Shown in pieces: positions 22,011-30,441 of a DNA stretch of 64,000 bases. Position numbers and translations under genes: made by a program. Position 1 is the first letter of the stretch, and every line of letters starts with the position of its first letter. The notes beneath the pieces were generated by a model. It was not told where the DNA came from and made no database searches. It saw nothing but the letters and a program-made list of their open reading frames with translations. The stretch is taken from contig NZ_JADJNP010000008.1 of assembly GCF_016714275.1 (NCBI RefSeq), forward strand, positions 1 to 64,000, given 5' to 3'. Origin of the DNA: Tessaracoccus sp. GTDB lineage: Bacteria; Actinomycetota; Actinomycetes; Propionibacteriales; Propionibacteriaceae.

Positions 22011-22613
22011 TTAATACGCGCGCCGGCGTGCGCCAGCGAGGGGCCCACCGAAGGGGCCGGGTGAGGGTTGGTGGACCTTACGTTCCGTCCCGTCGCCCCA
22101 TCCGCGCAGTCGGTTCGCTTCATCGAGCCAGCGTTGTGCTGCGTCGTGACTACGCACGGCGGCGCGGTGTCGACCTGCTTCGCTATGTTCGTTGGCATTG
22201 CAGCCGGGCCGGTGGAACGCGCGAGCGCCGCAGCACGGCTCCGGGTCTTCGGCGTGCGCCACGCCGCAGGCGACGCACGTCCCGTCGTCGAGGAACGCCG
22301 CGCAGTCCGCGTCCTGGCGGTGCGTCTCGCGCGCCCGTGCCTGCGCCCAGGCGATGACTGCCGCGATGCCGGTGTAGTGGTACGGGCCGGCCGCACCGAC
22401 GGCGCCGTGACCCTGCGCAGCGAGGGCGGTCAGGCCCTTGAGCGCGTACCCGTGCGTCGTGCAGCTGGTGTACAGGTACACCGCACCGTCGGTGCCGAGC
22501 CGGCCGTACACCGGCGCACCGTCGGGCGCGTCGAGTCGACCGTGGAGCAGCGCGCCGGGGATCAGGTTGGCTGGGTCGTTCGTGACGTTCGGGAACAGGG
22601 AAGCGGCGGTCAT
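22011..22613 (-). CDS. Hypothetical Cys/His-rich protein
   Basis: 200 residues. A beta-like N-terminal half (ALLHGRLDAPDGAPVYGRLG...) and a C-terminal half with CAAFLDDGTCVACGVAH and CCGARAFHRPGC that probably bind metal. GAGGAA ribosome-binding site before ATG and a promoter 42 bases upstream. First gene of the unit that includes the lipoprotein. Confidence 0.65.
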   Translation of the reverse strand: MTAASLFPNVTNDPANLIPGALLHGRLDAPDGAPVYGRLGTDGAVYLYTSCTTHGYALKGLTALAAQGHGAVGAAGPYHYTGIAAVIAWAQARARETHRQDADCAAFLDDGTCVACGVAHAEDPEPCCGARAFHRPGCNANEHSEAGRHRAAVRSHDAAQRWLDEANRLRGWGDGTERKVHQPSPGPFGGPLAGARRRAY

Positions 22614-22654
22614 GGGCAGATTCCTCGGCTGGGTTCCAACGTGTGACGCGAGCC

Positions 22655-22682
22655 AGAATAAATCATTCACACGGAAAATCAA
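22655..22682 (-). promoter_or_regulatory. Promoter in an AT-rich gap
   Basis: Minus strand TTGATT, 16 bases, TATTCT, giving about a 35-base leader with ribosome-binding site. The gap 22614-22721 is clearly AT-richer than its surroundings and holds no gene. Confidence 0.65.
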
Positions 22683-22721
22683 CCATCCTGATTTGGTCAG
22701 TCAAAACAGGTAGTTACGCAC

Positions 22722-23018
22722 CTATCGCGGTTTGAAAATTCGTCGCAGCGCCGCCGCGCCGTGGTCGACCTGGAGGACCTCACCCTGGGCATTGACCCAC
22801 AGCCGGTAGGGCTTCCCGCGGTAAAAGACAGCGGCCTGGGTTGGTACGCCAGGCTCGCGCGCGCGCTCGCGAGCCTCGACGTCAGCCAACGCCGCGACGT
22901 AGGTATCGAACCGTGCGACGGTCTGCCATGGCCACCATGCCATGCCTTGTCGCCACCCGGCGCGGTTGTACACACGCGTCGGGCGCCCCCAGGCGCGCTC
23001 GCGTACCAGGAACTTCAT
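22722..23018 (-). CDS. Hypothetical Trp/Arg-rich protein
   Basis: 98 residues (MKFLVRERAWGRPTRVYNRAG...). Basic, with a cluster of tryptophans, and a KPYRLWVNAQGEVLQVD hairpin near the C-terminus. Start overlaps the stop of the preceding gene. Last gene of the long leftward operon that begins near 27.7 kb. Function unknown. Confidence 0.65.
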   Translation of the reverse strand: MKFLVRERAWGRPTRVYNRAGWRQGMAWWPWQTVARFDTYVAALADVEARERAREPGVPTQAAVFYRGKPYRLWVNAQGEVLQVDHGAAALRRIFKPR

Positions 23019-23218
23019 CGGGACACCGTCGGCGCGTCGTCACAGCAGACGACCCAGGCAGGTGGCGGTGTGTCGACGCGTCGACGACGGGTCACGGCGT
23101 GCCCGCACGCCAGCTCGAGGTACCACGTCTGCCAGCGCCCACCCAGGCCGTTCCACCATCCGGGCATCAACTCGGCCTTGGTAACCTTCGTCCGTGGGCG
23201 CGGGTCAGACCTAGCCAT
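23015..23218 (-). CDS. Small basic protein with CxxC end
   Basis: 67 residues. Basic N-terminus, WYLELACGHAVTRRRRVDTPPPAWVVCCDD: this CGH...R..R...P....C.. pattern is common among small phage proteins that hold a single zinc. Overlaps both neighbours. Confidence 0.6.
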   Translation of the reverse strand: MARSDPRPRTKVTKAELMPGWWNGLGGRWQTWYLELACGHAVTRRRRVDTPPPAWVVCCDDAPTVSR

Positions 23219-24704
23219 CGGACGTCCGCTTGGCGCGCTTGAACGTGAAGCTCGCCGGGTAGCTCTCGTTGTAGCCCGGCTTGTCGAAGGTCACGACCCA
23301 ACCCTGGGCACGGTATAGACCCTCGACGTCGAGCCAGCGCTCGCGGAAGATCCGGGCGCGGTTCATGGCGGCGGAGCTGTCGTCATCGGACGGCATGCTA
23401 CGCGAGATCGCGGCGACGACGTCGTCGAGGCAGACCACCGCCGCCCCGTTCGCGTACGCCGCCGCGATGCACGTGTTGAAGGCTTCGATCACGAAGTCGG
23501 GGATCGTGGCCTGACGGCAGGCGACAACGTCGTCGGGACGGATGGGCATGACCTTGGACATGTGGCTCCTAGCGGGTAGTCGTGTCGGGAACCGCGCACA
23601 GAGTTGCGTGACGATGGCCTCGCCGTGCTTGCGGTTGAACGCACCGTGGACGCCGTAGCGGCTGGCGGCGTTGCGCGACCGATCGCGCAGCGCGACAGCC
23701 GCCTCATACGCGACGGCGAGCCAGGCGTCGGTGACGTCGTCGGGTACCTTGAAGATGTTGGAGTGGTCTGGGCTGACGGGGTAGAAGAACCGGTGCTTGA
23801 TCTGCAGCGCGATCTCGCGCGAGCCCGCACGCGCGGCCTGGACGAGCGCCGGCGTCAGTCGGACGGCGCGGCCGACGTCCCAGTACGCCGCGGTCGGCGT
23901 CGGCGTGATCGTAGCTGTCCGCCGCGGTCGGTCGGCGGGGCGCCGCGTCGCCGCGCTCTCGACGGACATGACGTACGCCAGCGCACCTAGGACGATTCGG
24001 GTCAGCGTGTGCTGCGCGTGCTGGTCCGAGGCGTCCGTGATGGTGCTGGGGATCGTCTCGACGGTTGACCACGTCAACGCGGTAAGGTCGAGGACCGCGT
24101 AGAGCCCGCGGGCGCCGTCGGTGGCGTAGTAGTGCAAGCTCGTCGCCGCCGTCGCGTCGGTCCGCGTCCAGAGGTGGACCTTGGTGTAGTGCGCGCCCTC
24201 AGCCCCGACGGCAAAGCCCGACGGGAGGAGCACCAGGATCCCGTCGTAGGGCAACCGCAACGTCGTGATGTCGATCGTCGCCGGGTCTGTCAGCAGCATC
24301 GCCGCGGTGAAGTCCGCGGTCAACTCGAAGACGTTGTACGCCTGACGCGCCCAGGCCAAGTACCAGGGCCCGAGCAGCACGTCGCCGGCGTCGCGGTCGG
24401 TCTTGAGGCGGCACGGGTCGCCGCGGCTGCCGAGCAGCGTCGCGAGCTGACCCTCGGATTCGCGCAGCTCCGCCGTCGCGGCCGTGTGTTCTTCGATGAC
24501 CTGATCAAGCTCGGCGACGCGTGCGGCGATCTCCGGCGAGGTGCGGGCGTGCGCGCGGATGCGTGCGAGCCGCGCGGCCATCGTCGCTTCCTGGATGTCG
24601 ACGGCGCCGTGCCCTGGGATCTTGATGGCAGGGTCCGTCGCGTCCGGGTTGGCCGCCAGCCACGGCGCCGCGGCTTCGATCATGCGTTTGGTGTAGGACG
24701 CCAT
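23211..24704 (-). CDS. Large hypothetical operon protein
   Basis: 497 residues. Residues 50-95 form a coiled coil (RVAELDQVIEEHTAATAELRESEGQ). The middle (LPYDGILVLLPSGFAVG, HYYATDGARGLYAVLD) is beta-like and slightly resembles the AcrIC5-like domain of phage proteins, from memory and with low confidence. The C-terminal third is alpha/beta with PGYNESYPASFTFKRAKR at the end. No catalytic motif is visible. Start is the ATG giving MASYTKRM; it lies 5 bases after the RNA-ligase-like gene's stop. Confidence 0.7.
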   Translation of the reverse strand: MASYTKRMIEAAAPWLAANPDATDPAIKIPGHGAVDIQEATMAARLARIRAHARTSPEIAARVAELDQVIEEHTAATAELRESEGQLATLLGSRGDPCRLKTDRDAGDVLLGPWYLAWARQAYNVFELTADFTAAMLLTDPATIDITTLRLPYDGILVLLPSGFAVGAEGAHYTKVHLWTRTDATAATSLHYYATDGARGLYAVLDLTALTWSTVETIPSTITDASDQHAQHTLTRIVLGALAYVMSVESAATRRPADRPRRTATITPTPTAAYWDVGRAVRLTPALVQAARAGSREIALQIKHRFFYPVSPDHSNIFKVPDDVTDAWLAVAYEAAVALRDRSRNAASRYGVHGAFNRKHGEAIVTQLCARFPTRLPARSHMSKVMPIRPDDVVACRQATIPDFVIEAFNTCIAAAYANGAAVVCLDDVVAAISRSMPSDDDSSAAMNRARIFRERWLDVEGLYRAQGWVVTFDKPGYNESYPASFTFKRAKRTSDG

Positions 24705-24709
24705 CGCGG

Positions 24710-25315
24710 TCAGCTCTCGAGGATGGGCGTGGCGTCGGCGCCGTACTGCGCGACGACGGCGTCGATCCACGCCTGGGTCTTGGCCTTCGCGCGGACCTGC
24801 GCGTGGCCCGTGCCGCCTTTTCCGACGACGCCCTCGAAGGTGACGCCGGCGATCTCACCGGCACGGACGCGTTCGACGAAGCCCCGCGTCCACCGATGGA
24901 TGCCCAGGTACCGCGGCGTGTGCTCGAACTTTCCGAACATGGCGTGGAACACGGCCGGGTCGAGCAGGCCCCGTTTCTGGACGGCGACGTCGAACAGCGT
25001 CAGCGTCTTGGGCGCTCCGGCGACGTGGTTGCCGGCGAACGACCCGGGCCCCCAGAACTCGAGGAACGCGACGGCGTGATCGCAGCGTTGCCGCTTGAAC
25101 AGATCCGCCAGCGGCGCCGCCCAGACCGTATCGAACACGCCAAGTGCCTCGCCGAAGACGGGGTCCGTCGCGTCGAACAACCGCGTCCGCGTGCCGGTCT
25201 TGTGCCAGCCGCGCTTCCGGCTCCACTCGAACCGGAGGTTCGAGCCGTCGAGCTTGTCCCAGACGTGCGCGGTGAACTCCTCGAACCGGCGCGGGATGGA
25301 CGGGTACTGCTTCAT
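24710..25315 (-). CDS. RNA-ligase-like nucleotidyltransferase
   Basis: 201 residues. WDKLDGSNLRFEW gives motif I (Lys21 in K-x-D-G-S-N, which takes the AMP); VAFLEFWGPGSFAGNH is motif III-like, EGVVGKG motif IV and RAKAKT motif V, in order and spacing of the Rnl2/PF09414 RNA ligase core. There is no C-terminal OB or other domain, so it is a minimal enzyme. It would seal RNA nicks, for example tRNA cut by host defences. The receiver domain at 13.7 kb may belong to the same pathway. Confidence 0.75.
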   Translation of the reverse strand: MKQYPSIPRRFEEFTAHVWDKLDGSNLRFEWSRKRGWHKTGTRTRLFDATDPVFGEALGVFDTVWAAPLADLFKRQRCDHAVAFLEFWGPGSFAGNHVAGAPKTLTLFDVAVQKRGLLDPAVFHAMFGKFEHTPRYLGIHRWTRGFVERVRAGEIAGVTFEGVVGKGGTGHAQVRAKAKTQAWIDAVVAQYGADATPILES

Positions 25316-25641
25316 GGGACGCTCAGCATGTAGACCCCCGTGATCCGGTGGGTCCGCACGTCGCGCGCGGCTGTCATGGTGGCGATGTGGTCCGCGAAGG
25401 CGTCGTCGGGGTCGGGCGCCGTGGCGGCCCACCCGCACGTACAGCGGACGTCCGCGCGCGGCGGCGGCGGCCCCGTCCGCTCGCGGTGGACGGCGCCGTC
25501 GGCGTGTGCTAGGAGTTCACCGCTCAGGACGTAGGTGATCTCTGCCTGGGTCAGATCGTGGAATGGCGCGAGCGCTCGCGCCACGGCCAGTTTCGCTTCC
25601 CTGACGCGGACACGGCGTGCGTGCGCCTCATCCGGTGTCAT
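25312..25641 (-). CDS. Hypothetical protein with CxCG
   Basis: 109 residues. N-terminal helices (MTPDEAHARRVRVREAKLAVA) and VRCTCGWAATAPDPDDAFADHI, a short metal-like CTCG followed by a helix often seen in small zinc proteins of phages. ATGA overlaps on both sides. Function unknown. Confidence 0.65.
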   Translation of the reverse strand: MTPDEAHARRVRVREAKLAVARALAPFHDLTQAEITYVLSGELLAHADGAVHRERTGPPPPRADVRCTCGWAATAPDPDDAFADHIATMTAARDVRTHRITGVYMLSVP

Positions 25642-26099
25642 CGCCTGTCTCCGAGCACGCGCTGAATGATTGACGCCGGGGTCGTGGCGTTGTCGTAGAC
25701 GTCCAACCCCAGCGCGCATCGGATCGTCGTCTGAGCATCGTTGCAGCCCTGACGCCACGCCTCGCGGGCGATGTCGCGGATGAACTCCTGCAGCTGCGCA
25801 AACGTCAGCCGCGGCAAGATCAGCCGGGCGCACAGCGCTCGCGTCGCGTCGACGTCGGTCCAGTCGTGTGCCAACAGCTCGGCCACAGTCTGGGGGTCGG
25901 ACGTGACGAGATCGAACGTCGCGTCCAAGCCCGTCTCGCCGTCGGTGAGATCACCGAAGGTCAGCCGACAGAGCCGCTGTGGTGTCTCCCCTGCGAGCCG
26001 GCCGACGGACAGCGCGGCGACGGCGTTTTCGCGCGCAGGGCCACGCGTCATGGAATACCCGAAGCCGACGGGGTAGTCGTCGATCTGGACCGTTGGCAT
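25638..26099 (-). CDS. Hypothetical mixed alpha/beta protein
   Basis: 153 residues (MPTVQIDDYPVGFGYSMTRGP...). No motif of known function. Predicted mainly helical after residue 70. Coupled to its downstream neighbour by ATGA and 1 base from its upstream neighbour, so it is part of the same operon. Confidence 0.65.
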   Translation of the reverse strand: MPTVQIDDYPVGFGYSMTRGPARENAVAALSVGRLAGETPQRLCRLTFGDLTDGETGLDATFDLVTSDPQTVAELLAHDWTDVDATRALCARLILPRLTFAQLQEFIRDIAREAWRQGCNDAQTTIRCALGLDVYDNATTPASIIQRVLGDRR

Positions 26100-26100
26100 C

Positions 26101-26649
26101 TTAGCGGACCTTTCGTGCGGGCGCGTGTTGGAGGTGCGCCGGCGTGAACTTGACGTTGTCCCAGTTCCACGCGTACGCTCGGCTGTGACGGCGTTGCGGG
26201 AGCCGATCGAGGTGCGCCTCGACGTAAACAGCATGTCCGAGCGGCGTGGCTGCGAGGCGGCGTGGGCCGTGTGTGACCCAGCCGAGCTTGATGGCCGTGT
26301 CCCGGTAGTCTGCGTAGCCAAGCAGGCTGCCGAAGTAGGCGCTGCCGTCGTCGTGCTCGATGATGCCCTTGAGGATCGCCGCGGGGAACATGTAGTCATG
26401 CGTCGTGTTCGGTGCGGGCGCGGCACGGCCGATCTTGTGCATGTCCTGGCAGTTGAAACAGATCCGACATCGCCGCTTGCAGTGGGCGTAGTAGATCACC
26501 GTCGAGCACTGTCGGCAGACGTCGAGGCCGCAGGCGTAGCATGCCGCGGGCCGACGCCAGACGACGCTGCCGGGCGGGCACTCACAGTCGTGGCTGTCAA
26601 CGACCGCGCAGTATGCTCGCGTCTCGGTCGCGCCGAACTCGGTGGCCAT
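26101..26649 (-). CDS. Double-zinc Cys-rich protein with winged-helix-like end
   Basis: 182 residues. Residues 20-68 hold CECPPG, CYACGLDVCRQCSTV, CKRRCRICFNC: about a dozen cysteines in the spacing of a RING/FYVE-like or double zinc ribbon. The second half (FPAAILKGIIEHDDGSAYF...LGWVTHGPRRLAATPLGHAVY) resembles a winged helix. Probably binds DNA or protein; role unknown. Confidence 0.65.
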   Translation of the reverse strand: MATEFGATETRAYCAVVDSHDCECPPGSVVWRRPAACYACGLDVCRQCSTVIYYAHCKRRCRICFNCQDMHKIGRAAPAPNTTHDYMFPAAILKGIIEHDDGSAYFGSLLGYADYRDTAIKLGWVTHGPRRLAATPLGHAVYVEAHLDRLPQRRHSRAYAWNWDNVKFTPAHLQHAPARKVR

Positions 26650-26652
26650 GGG

Positions 26653-27162
26653 TTACTCCGCGTCGGGCTCGTCGGTCGTCCTGATCGCCGCGAGCCACTT
26701 GTGGATGTCCGTGACCACGACCCGGTCACCGGCTTGTGCAGCGCGTGCGGCTTCTGCGGCTGCCGTGATGATGCTCTCGGCGCGTGCGTCGACGTCCGCT
26801 GCGCTGAAGCCGTGGAACGTCAGCTCCCAGAGCACAGCGCCGAGGATGGCGGCGTCCGCGTACTTTGCCCGGACCGCCGCCGGGACGTCGACCGCGAGCC
26901 AGGTTGTCCAGGGCATCAACGATGCGCTGACGGTCGTACCGTCGGGCTGGATGAGCCAGACGTCGTACGGGTGGCGGTCACCGAGCGGCTCCATGTCCAG
27001 CGTGCCAGGACACTCGGAGGCGGGCGTGAGGCCGCGCAACTCGGTGAGCGCTGCGGCGTAGCCGTGCCGGGTATCGTCGGTGATGCCGTCGGCGTGGTAG
27101 GCGAAGACGGCGCCAAGGACTTCCGCAGGGGGCGTCGTGGCGAGCAACTCGTGGAGGTTCAC
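26653..27162 (-). CDS. Hypothetical protein
   Basis: 169 residues. GTG start (VNLHELLATTPPAEVLG) placed by an AGGAG ribosome-binding site 10 bases upstream. N-terminal helical, then YDVWLIQPDGTTVSASL and a long Ala-rich helix (ADVDARAESIITAAAEAARAA). No family recognised. Confidence 0.65.
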   Translation of the reverse strand: MNLHELLATTPPAEVLGAVFAYHADGITDDTRHGYAAALTELRGLTPASECPGTLDMEPLGDRHPYDVWLIQPDGTTVSASLMPWTTWLAVDVPAAVRAKYADAAILGAVLWELTFHGFSAADVDARAESIITAAAEAARAAQAGDRVVVTDIHKWLAAIRTTDEPDAE

Positions 27163-27166
27163 GGTC

Positions 27167-27415
27167 TCAGCGCTCCTTGAGGATCTTCCGCACCGCGAAG
27201 ACGTGCGCGTCGGTGACTCCGCGGACACGGCTCGACGCCGGCGACTGGTCGTAGGCGACCATGACCGCGTTGTTCTCGATGGCCGCGCGGATTGCGGCGT
27301 CGGTCGCGCCGTCATCGAGGTCGCTCGCGACGGACTCAGCATCGAACTCGACGCGGTATGACCCGCACCATTCGACGGTCAGCGCTGCGGGAGGCTTCGG
27401 CTCGGTCGGCTTCAT
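27167..27415 (-). CDS. Small acidic hypothetical protein
   Basis: 82 residues (MKPTEPKPPAALTVEWCGSYR...). The beta start and helical acidic body end in HVFAVRKILKER. It lies between coupled genes; ATG overlaps the stop upstream. Unknown. Confidence 0.6.
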   Translation of the reverse strand: MKPTEPKPPAALTVEWCGSYRVEFDAESVASDLDDGATDAAIRAAIENNAVMVAYDQSPASSRVRGVTDAHVFAVRKILKER

Positions 27416-27690
27416 GGTAGGAACGGCTCCGGGGTCTCGACGAACTTCGTGTACGTCTGGATCTGTTCCGGCCGGAACAGTCGAACGTCGCCGGGGTGGG
27501 TCACCTCCGGCCACGTCGCGCCTTCCCAGAGGATGACCGGCCAGGTCACCGCGCGTTGTGCGGCGCTGTGGCCAAACACCATCCCGAGCTGCAGCCGCGA
27601 CGTCGCGCGGATGCCGTGGCGGGTCCGCCACGCGCCCGATCGCGTGACGATCGTGCCGACCGGGATGATGCTGAAGTCCAGGACGCGCAT
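27412..27690 (-). CDS. Small beta-rich hypothetical protein, operon head
   Basis: 92 residues (MRVLDFSIIPVGTIVTRSGAW...). VGTIVTR, LGMVFGHS, WPVILWEGATWPEVTHPGDVR suggest an SH3-like or beta-barrel fold. It heads the long leftward operon down to about 22.7 kb, with a TTGACA promoter and an operator variant just upstream. Confidence 0.65.
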   Translation of the reverse strand: MRVLDFSIIPVGTIVTRSGAWRTRHGIRATSRLQLGMVFGHSAAQRAVTWPVILWEGATWPEVTHPGDVRLFRPEQIQTYTKFVETPEPFLP

Positions 27691-27691
27691 T

Positions 27692-27737
27692 TCTCGTTTG
27701 CGAAATGCACCATGCCTGACGCCGCCGTTGCTGTCAA
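27692..27737 (-). promoter_or_regulatory. Promoter with operator variant TCTC-GTTT-GCGA
   Basis: Minus strand TTGACA, 17 bases, CATGGT, then about 18 bases to ATG. The box (27692-27703), identical over 13 bases to that at 44780-44792, lies at the expected transcription start. Confidence 0.65.
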
Positions 27738-27782
27738 CAATCTATCCACAAGGTTTCGGTTGGGCGCCACCAACCGTGCGGA

Positions 27783-28211
27783 CTACTTCGACTTCTTGCG
27801 GATCGGTGCTGTGGGCTTCTTCGTTGGCGTGGGCCGCTTCGACGTGGGCTTCTTCGTTCGTGCGCCCGCCGACGCGCCTGCCAGCGGCTTCGCCGCGAGC
27901 GCCTGGTCGATCATCTCCACGAGCACCTTTCGCGGGACTGCGCCCTCGACCGCCGCGACGGGCTTCCCGCCGATGAAGATGACGAGGTACGGGATCGACG
28001 CGACGTGGTAGGTGTTCGCCGTCTTCGGGTTCGCGTCCGTGTCGAGCTTGCCGATGATGAGCCGGTTGGCGTAGGCTGGCTCGAGCGCCGCCAGCACCGG
28101 CGCGAGCATCTTGCAGGGCGCGCACCACGGCGCCCAGAAGTCCACCAGGACCGGGAGCTTGTTGCGGAGGACGGCGGTGTTGAAGTTGGCGTCGGTGAAG
28201 ACCTGGGGCAT
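27783..28211 (-). CDS. Thioredoxin with Lys-rich tail
   Basis: 142 residues. The thioredoxin fold is complete: VLVDFWAPWCAPCKML with redox Cys30 and Cys33, LDTDANPKTANTYHVASIPYLVIF with the cis-Pro, and a final helix. The active site is CAPC, not the usual CGPC. The last 30 residues are a Lys/Pro/Thr tail (KKPTSKRPTPTKKPTAPIRKK) absent from host thioredoxins. It could reduce the ribonucleotide reductase encoded at 63 kb or act in disulfide handling of the Cys-rich proteins here. Confidence 0.85.
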   Translation of the reverse strand: MPQVFTDANFNTAVLRNKLPVLVDFWAPWCAPCKMLAPVLAALEPAYANRLIIGKLDTDANPKTANTYHVASIPYLVIFIGGKPVAAVEGAVPRKVLVEMIDQALAAKPLAGASAGARTKKPTSKRPTPTKKPTAPIRKKSK

Positions 28212-28266
28212 TGTCTGGGGTTGGTATCACGCCGGCCTGACACGCGTGGCCTGTCGGCGGTTGTGG

Positions 28267-28272
28267 TACTGT
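28267..28272 (+). promoter_or_regulatory. Leaderless promoter -10 (TGGTACTGT)
   Basis: TACTGT with extended TGG, 7 bases before the ATG at 28280. Divergent from the thioredoxin gene. Confidence 0.6.
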
Positions 28273-28279
28273 TTGGGCC

Positions 28280-29212
28280 ATGCCTGCCACGACATGGTCC
28301 TGCGATGAGCTGACAGCGCTGTTGATCGGCAACGTGCTCGACCCGCAAACGAAGGGCACGGCAGCCGGCGCTTGGATGTACTGCAACGCCTGGGGTGGGC
28401 CGTGCCCGCCGCAGTTTTGGCGGACTACCTTCGCCAACGCAGCCCAGCTGAACGCCGGCGTGGCGCTCCTGACGTTGAGCTACGCAAACCCTGAGTTCTT
28501 TAATGGCTGTGAGGCCGTGCAGCCTGTGCTGACTGTGGCTGGCCGCGTCAAGCTGTTGGAGGCAATTCGTGCGTGGGGCGCTAGCGGTGGCTTCTCGGTG
28601 TTCAGCCCGCTCATGGCGCCGCTGACGTACACGACGCAGGCGCTACTCCTCAAGATCTTTGCGGATCCGGCGGGCAGCCGTACGGGCTCCAAGGCGACGG
28701 AGGTCATCGCCGCTGCGGCGGACGTCGTTCGTGCGTGCACTACGCCGGTCTTCGACGCCGCGACGTGGCTCCCGCTGTGGGGCTGGGCCATCGGTGGGCC
28801 GGACGGCGGCGCTAGCCTGCGCACCCGCAGCTTCGCGATGAAGGCGCTAGAGGCTATCCTCCGTCGCGGTACGTTGAGCGCTGCGCAGATTCGGTCGGCC
28901 AATACGCTCGCGACAGTGCTGAACAACGTCGTCGCGAGCGGTACCGCCGGTGTGTCGGCGGCGGAGCGCGCGCTGTATCGGTCAGAGGCTACAGCAGTGC
29001 TTGGGGAAGTCCAGGCAGCGCTGAGCCGTCTTGAGATGGCGGCCTTGACCGTTCCGGCAGCTGATACCTCAAGCTTGCCGACCCCCCCACCGGCCTCCTC
29101 GAAGCCATGGCCTACTTGGGTCCCGATCGCCGTAGGTATTGGTGCCGTCGGCCTTCTACTTGGGGGCGCCATCTTGGTCAACCGGCGGCGACAGGTTGCC
29201 GTAGCCGCTTGA
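28280..29212 (+). CDS. C-terminally anchored membrane protein
   Basis: 310 residues. A helical Ala-rich body with paired cysteines near the start (CNAWGGPC), a Pro/Ser linker (PTPPPASSKPWP), then a transmembrane helix (WVPIAVGIGAVGLLLGGAILV) and NRRRQ. The topology matches other anchored proteins at 5.0, 6.5, 7.2, 31.9 and 32.7 kb. Codon choice is less GC-biased than neighbours, which may reflect separate origin. Function unknown, envelope or virion location likely. Confidence 0.75.
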   Translation: MPATTWSCDELTALLIGNVLDPQTKGTAAGAWMYCNAWGGPCPPQFWRTTFANAAQLNAGVALLTLSYANPEFFNGCEAVQPVLTVAGRVKLLEAIRAWGASGGFSVFSPLMAPLTYTTQALLLKIFADPAGSRTGSKATEVIAAAADVVRACTTPVFDAATWLPLWGWAIGGPDGGASLRTRSFAMKALEAILRRGTLSAAQIRSANTLATVLNNVVASGTAGVSAAERALYRSEATAVLGEVQAALSRLEMAALTVPAADTSSLPTPPPASSKPWPTWVPIAVGIGAVGLLLGGAILVNRRRQVAVAA

Positions 29213-29220
29213 CGTGCGCC

Positions 29221-29236
29221 GGTCGCGTATGCGACC
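29221..29236. promoter_or_regulatory. Palindromic operator GGTCGC-GTAT-GCGACC
   Basis: A perfect 6-base inverted repeat around the TCGC-N4-GCGA core, between the stop at 29212 and the next promoter. CGTCAGATC follows twice (29242 and 29261), perhaps accessory sites. Confidence 0.6.
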
Positions 29237-29275
29237 GTCCTCGTCAGATCAGGCCGTCTCCGTCAGATCGGGCGC

Positions 29276-29305
29276 TTGCGCCCCCGCCCTCTGCGGCGGT
29301 AGCCT
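29276..29305 (+). promoter_or_regulatory. Leaderless promoter
   Basis: TTGCGC, 18 bases, TAGCCT, 6 bases, ATG. Confidence 0.65.
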
Positions 29306-29311
29306 TCCCCC

Positions 29312-30244
29312 ATGGCACAGCAGCTGACCCCCGAATTGGCCGCCGCGGTCCAGGCGATGATGGACAACGTCGAGGCCGCGTACAAGCAGACGAACGCGAT
29401 GCGGACCTCGCTGTCGGTGCTCATGGCCGCCGGCCAGGCGACGTGTACCGACATCAAGATCTACAATTTGCAGGTCAAGGCGGTCTACATGTACCAGGCG
29501 ACTGTTGCAGGGATCATCCTTGCGCAGGGCGGGCAAGCGCCGTCGGTACCGGCACCGATCTACGTGACCTACAAGGGCGTCACGGGTGATCAGGCGGCGG
29601 ACATCGACTGTGGCACCGCGCAGCTGCGCGGGTGGCGCCCGACGAGCCTTGGTGACTACTTCGTCGACCCGCGGCACGTGGCCTGGAAGCAGGAGGCGCT
29701 GCCGTCGGACAACCAGACCGTCGCCGCCATCGTGGCGCAGGCCGGCAACAACGCCGTCGCCGCAGGTCAGCTCCAGGGCCCGCTCGGCATCGCGCCGCTC
29801 GTCGTCGTCGCCATCGTGATCGTCGGCATCGTCGTCGCCGTCGTCGCGACGATCGTGCTCCGGATCGTCGAGGCCCTCACCGACATCCCCGGCAAGAAGG
29901 AGACGACGCGCCAGATCGCGCTCCAGGCCGAGCAGCACCGGCAGACGCTCGATCAGCGCGCCGCGTGCTACACCGACTGCGTCAACCGCGGCAAGGATCC
30001 GGCCGAGTGCGCCAAGAACTGCGCCCGGCTGACGCCCGACTTCAAGCCGACCATCGCCAGCGGCGGCCTGGGCATCTTCGGGACGATTCTCGGTGTCGCC
30101 GTCGTCGGCGGCCTCGTCTTCGTCGGCTGGAAGGTGGTCGCGCCGCGGCTGCGCGGGAAGCTGGCCGCGGGGCGCGGCGGCGCGCACCGTGCGCTGCCCG
30201 AGCCCGACGTGATCGACGCCGAGTACACCGAGCGCGCCGCCTAG
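29312..30244 (+). CDS. Two-helix membrane protein with Cys motif
   Basis: 310 residues. A strong membrane segment at about 167-192 (APLVVVAIVIVGIVVAVVATIVL), a loop CYTDCVNRGKDPAECAKNC whose four cysteines probably form two disulfides outside the membrane, and a second helix near 250-268 (LGIFGTILGVAVVGGLVFVGW) followed by a basic, then acidic tail. No known family. It starts an operon with a small helical protein and a thioredoxin-like protein, which may form its disulfides. Confidence 0.75.
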   Translation: MAQQLTPELAAAVQAMMDNVEAAYKQTNAMRTSLSVLMAAGQATCTDIKIYNLQVKAVYMYQATVAGIILAQGGQAPSVPAPIYVTYKGVTGDQAADIDCGTAQLRGWRPTSLGDYFVDPRHVAWKQEALPSDNQTVAAIVAQAGNNAVAAGQLQGPLGIAPLVVVAIVIVGIVVAVVATIVLRIVEALTDIPGKKETTRQIALQAEQHRQTLDQRAACYTDCVNRGKDPAECAKNCARLTPDFKPTIASGGLGIFGTILGVAVVGGLVFVGWKVVAPRLRGKLAAGRGGAHRALPEPDVIDAEYTERAA

Positions 30245-30252
30245 GAGGAGCC

Positions 30253-30441
30253 ATGTCCATCGTCGACGAGATCGACTACGCACGTCATCGTACCCAGGTC
30301 CGTGTCGACCAGGCCGCGACCGCCGCGACCATGCTCGTCGACTACCTCGCGCTGCAGGCGGACGTCCGCGTCCAACGGGCCGCGGCCAAGGTCCGGGCGG
30401 CGATCGCCGCGGCGCGGTCGCGCGAGGTCAAGCCCCGGTGA
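30253..30441 (+). CDS. Small helical protein
   Basis: 62 residues (MSIVDEIDYARHRTQVRVDQ...), one long amphipathic Ala/Arg-rich helix. AGGAGGAG ribosome-binding site is one of the best in the window. Stop overlaps the next start (GTGA). Unknown. Confidence 0.7.
   Translation: MSIVDEIDYARHRTQVRVDQAATAATMLVDYLALQADVRVQRAAAKVRAAIAAARSREVKPR

Noticed and set aside
23211..24704. ATPase or helicase in the 497-residue operon protein
   Set aside because: No Walker A glycine-lysine loop is present; VVCLDDV alone is not enough to claim an ATPase.
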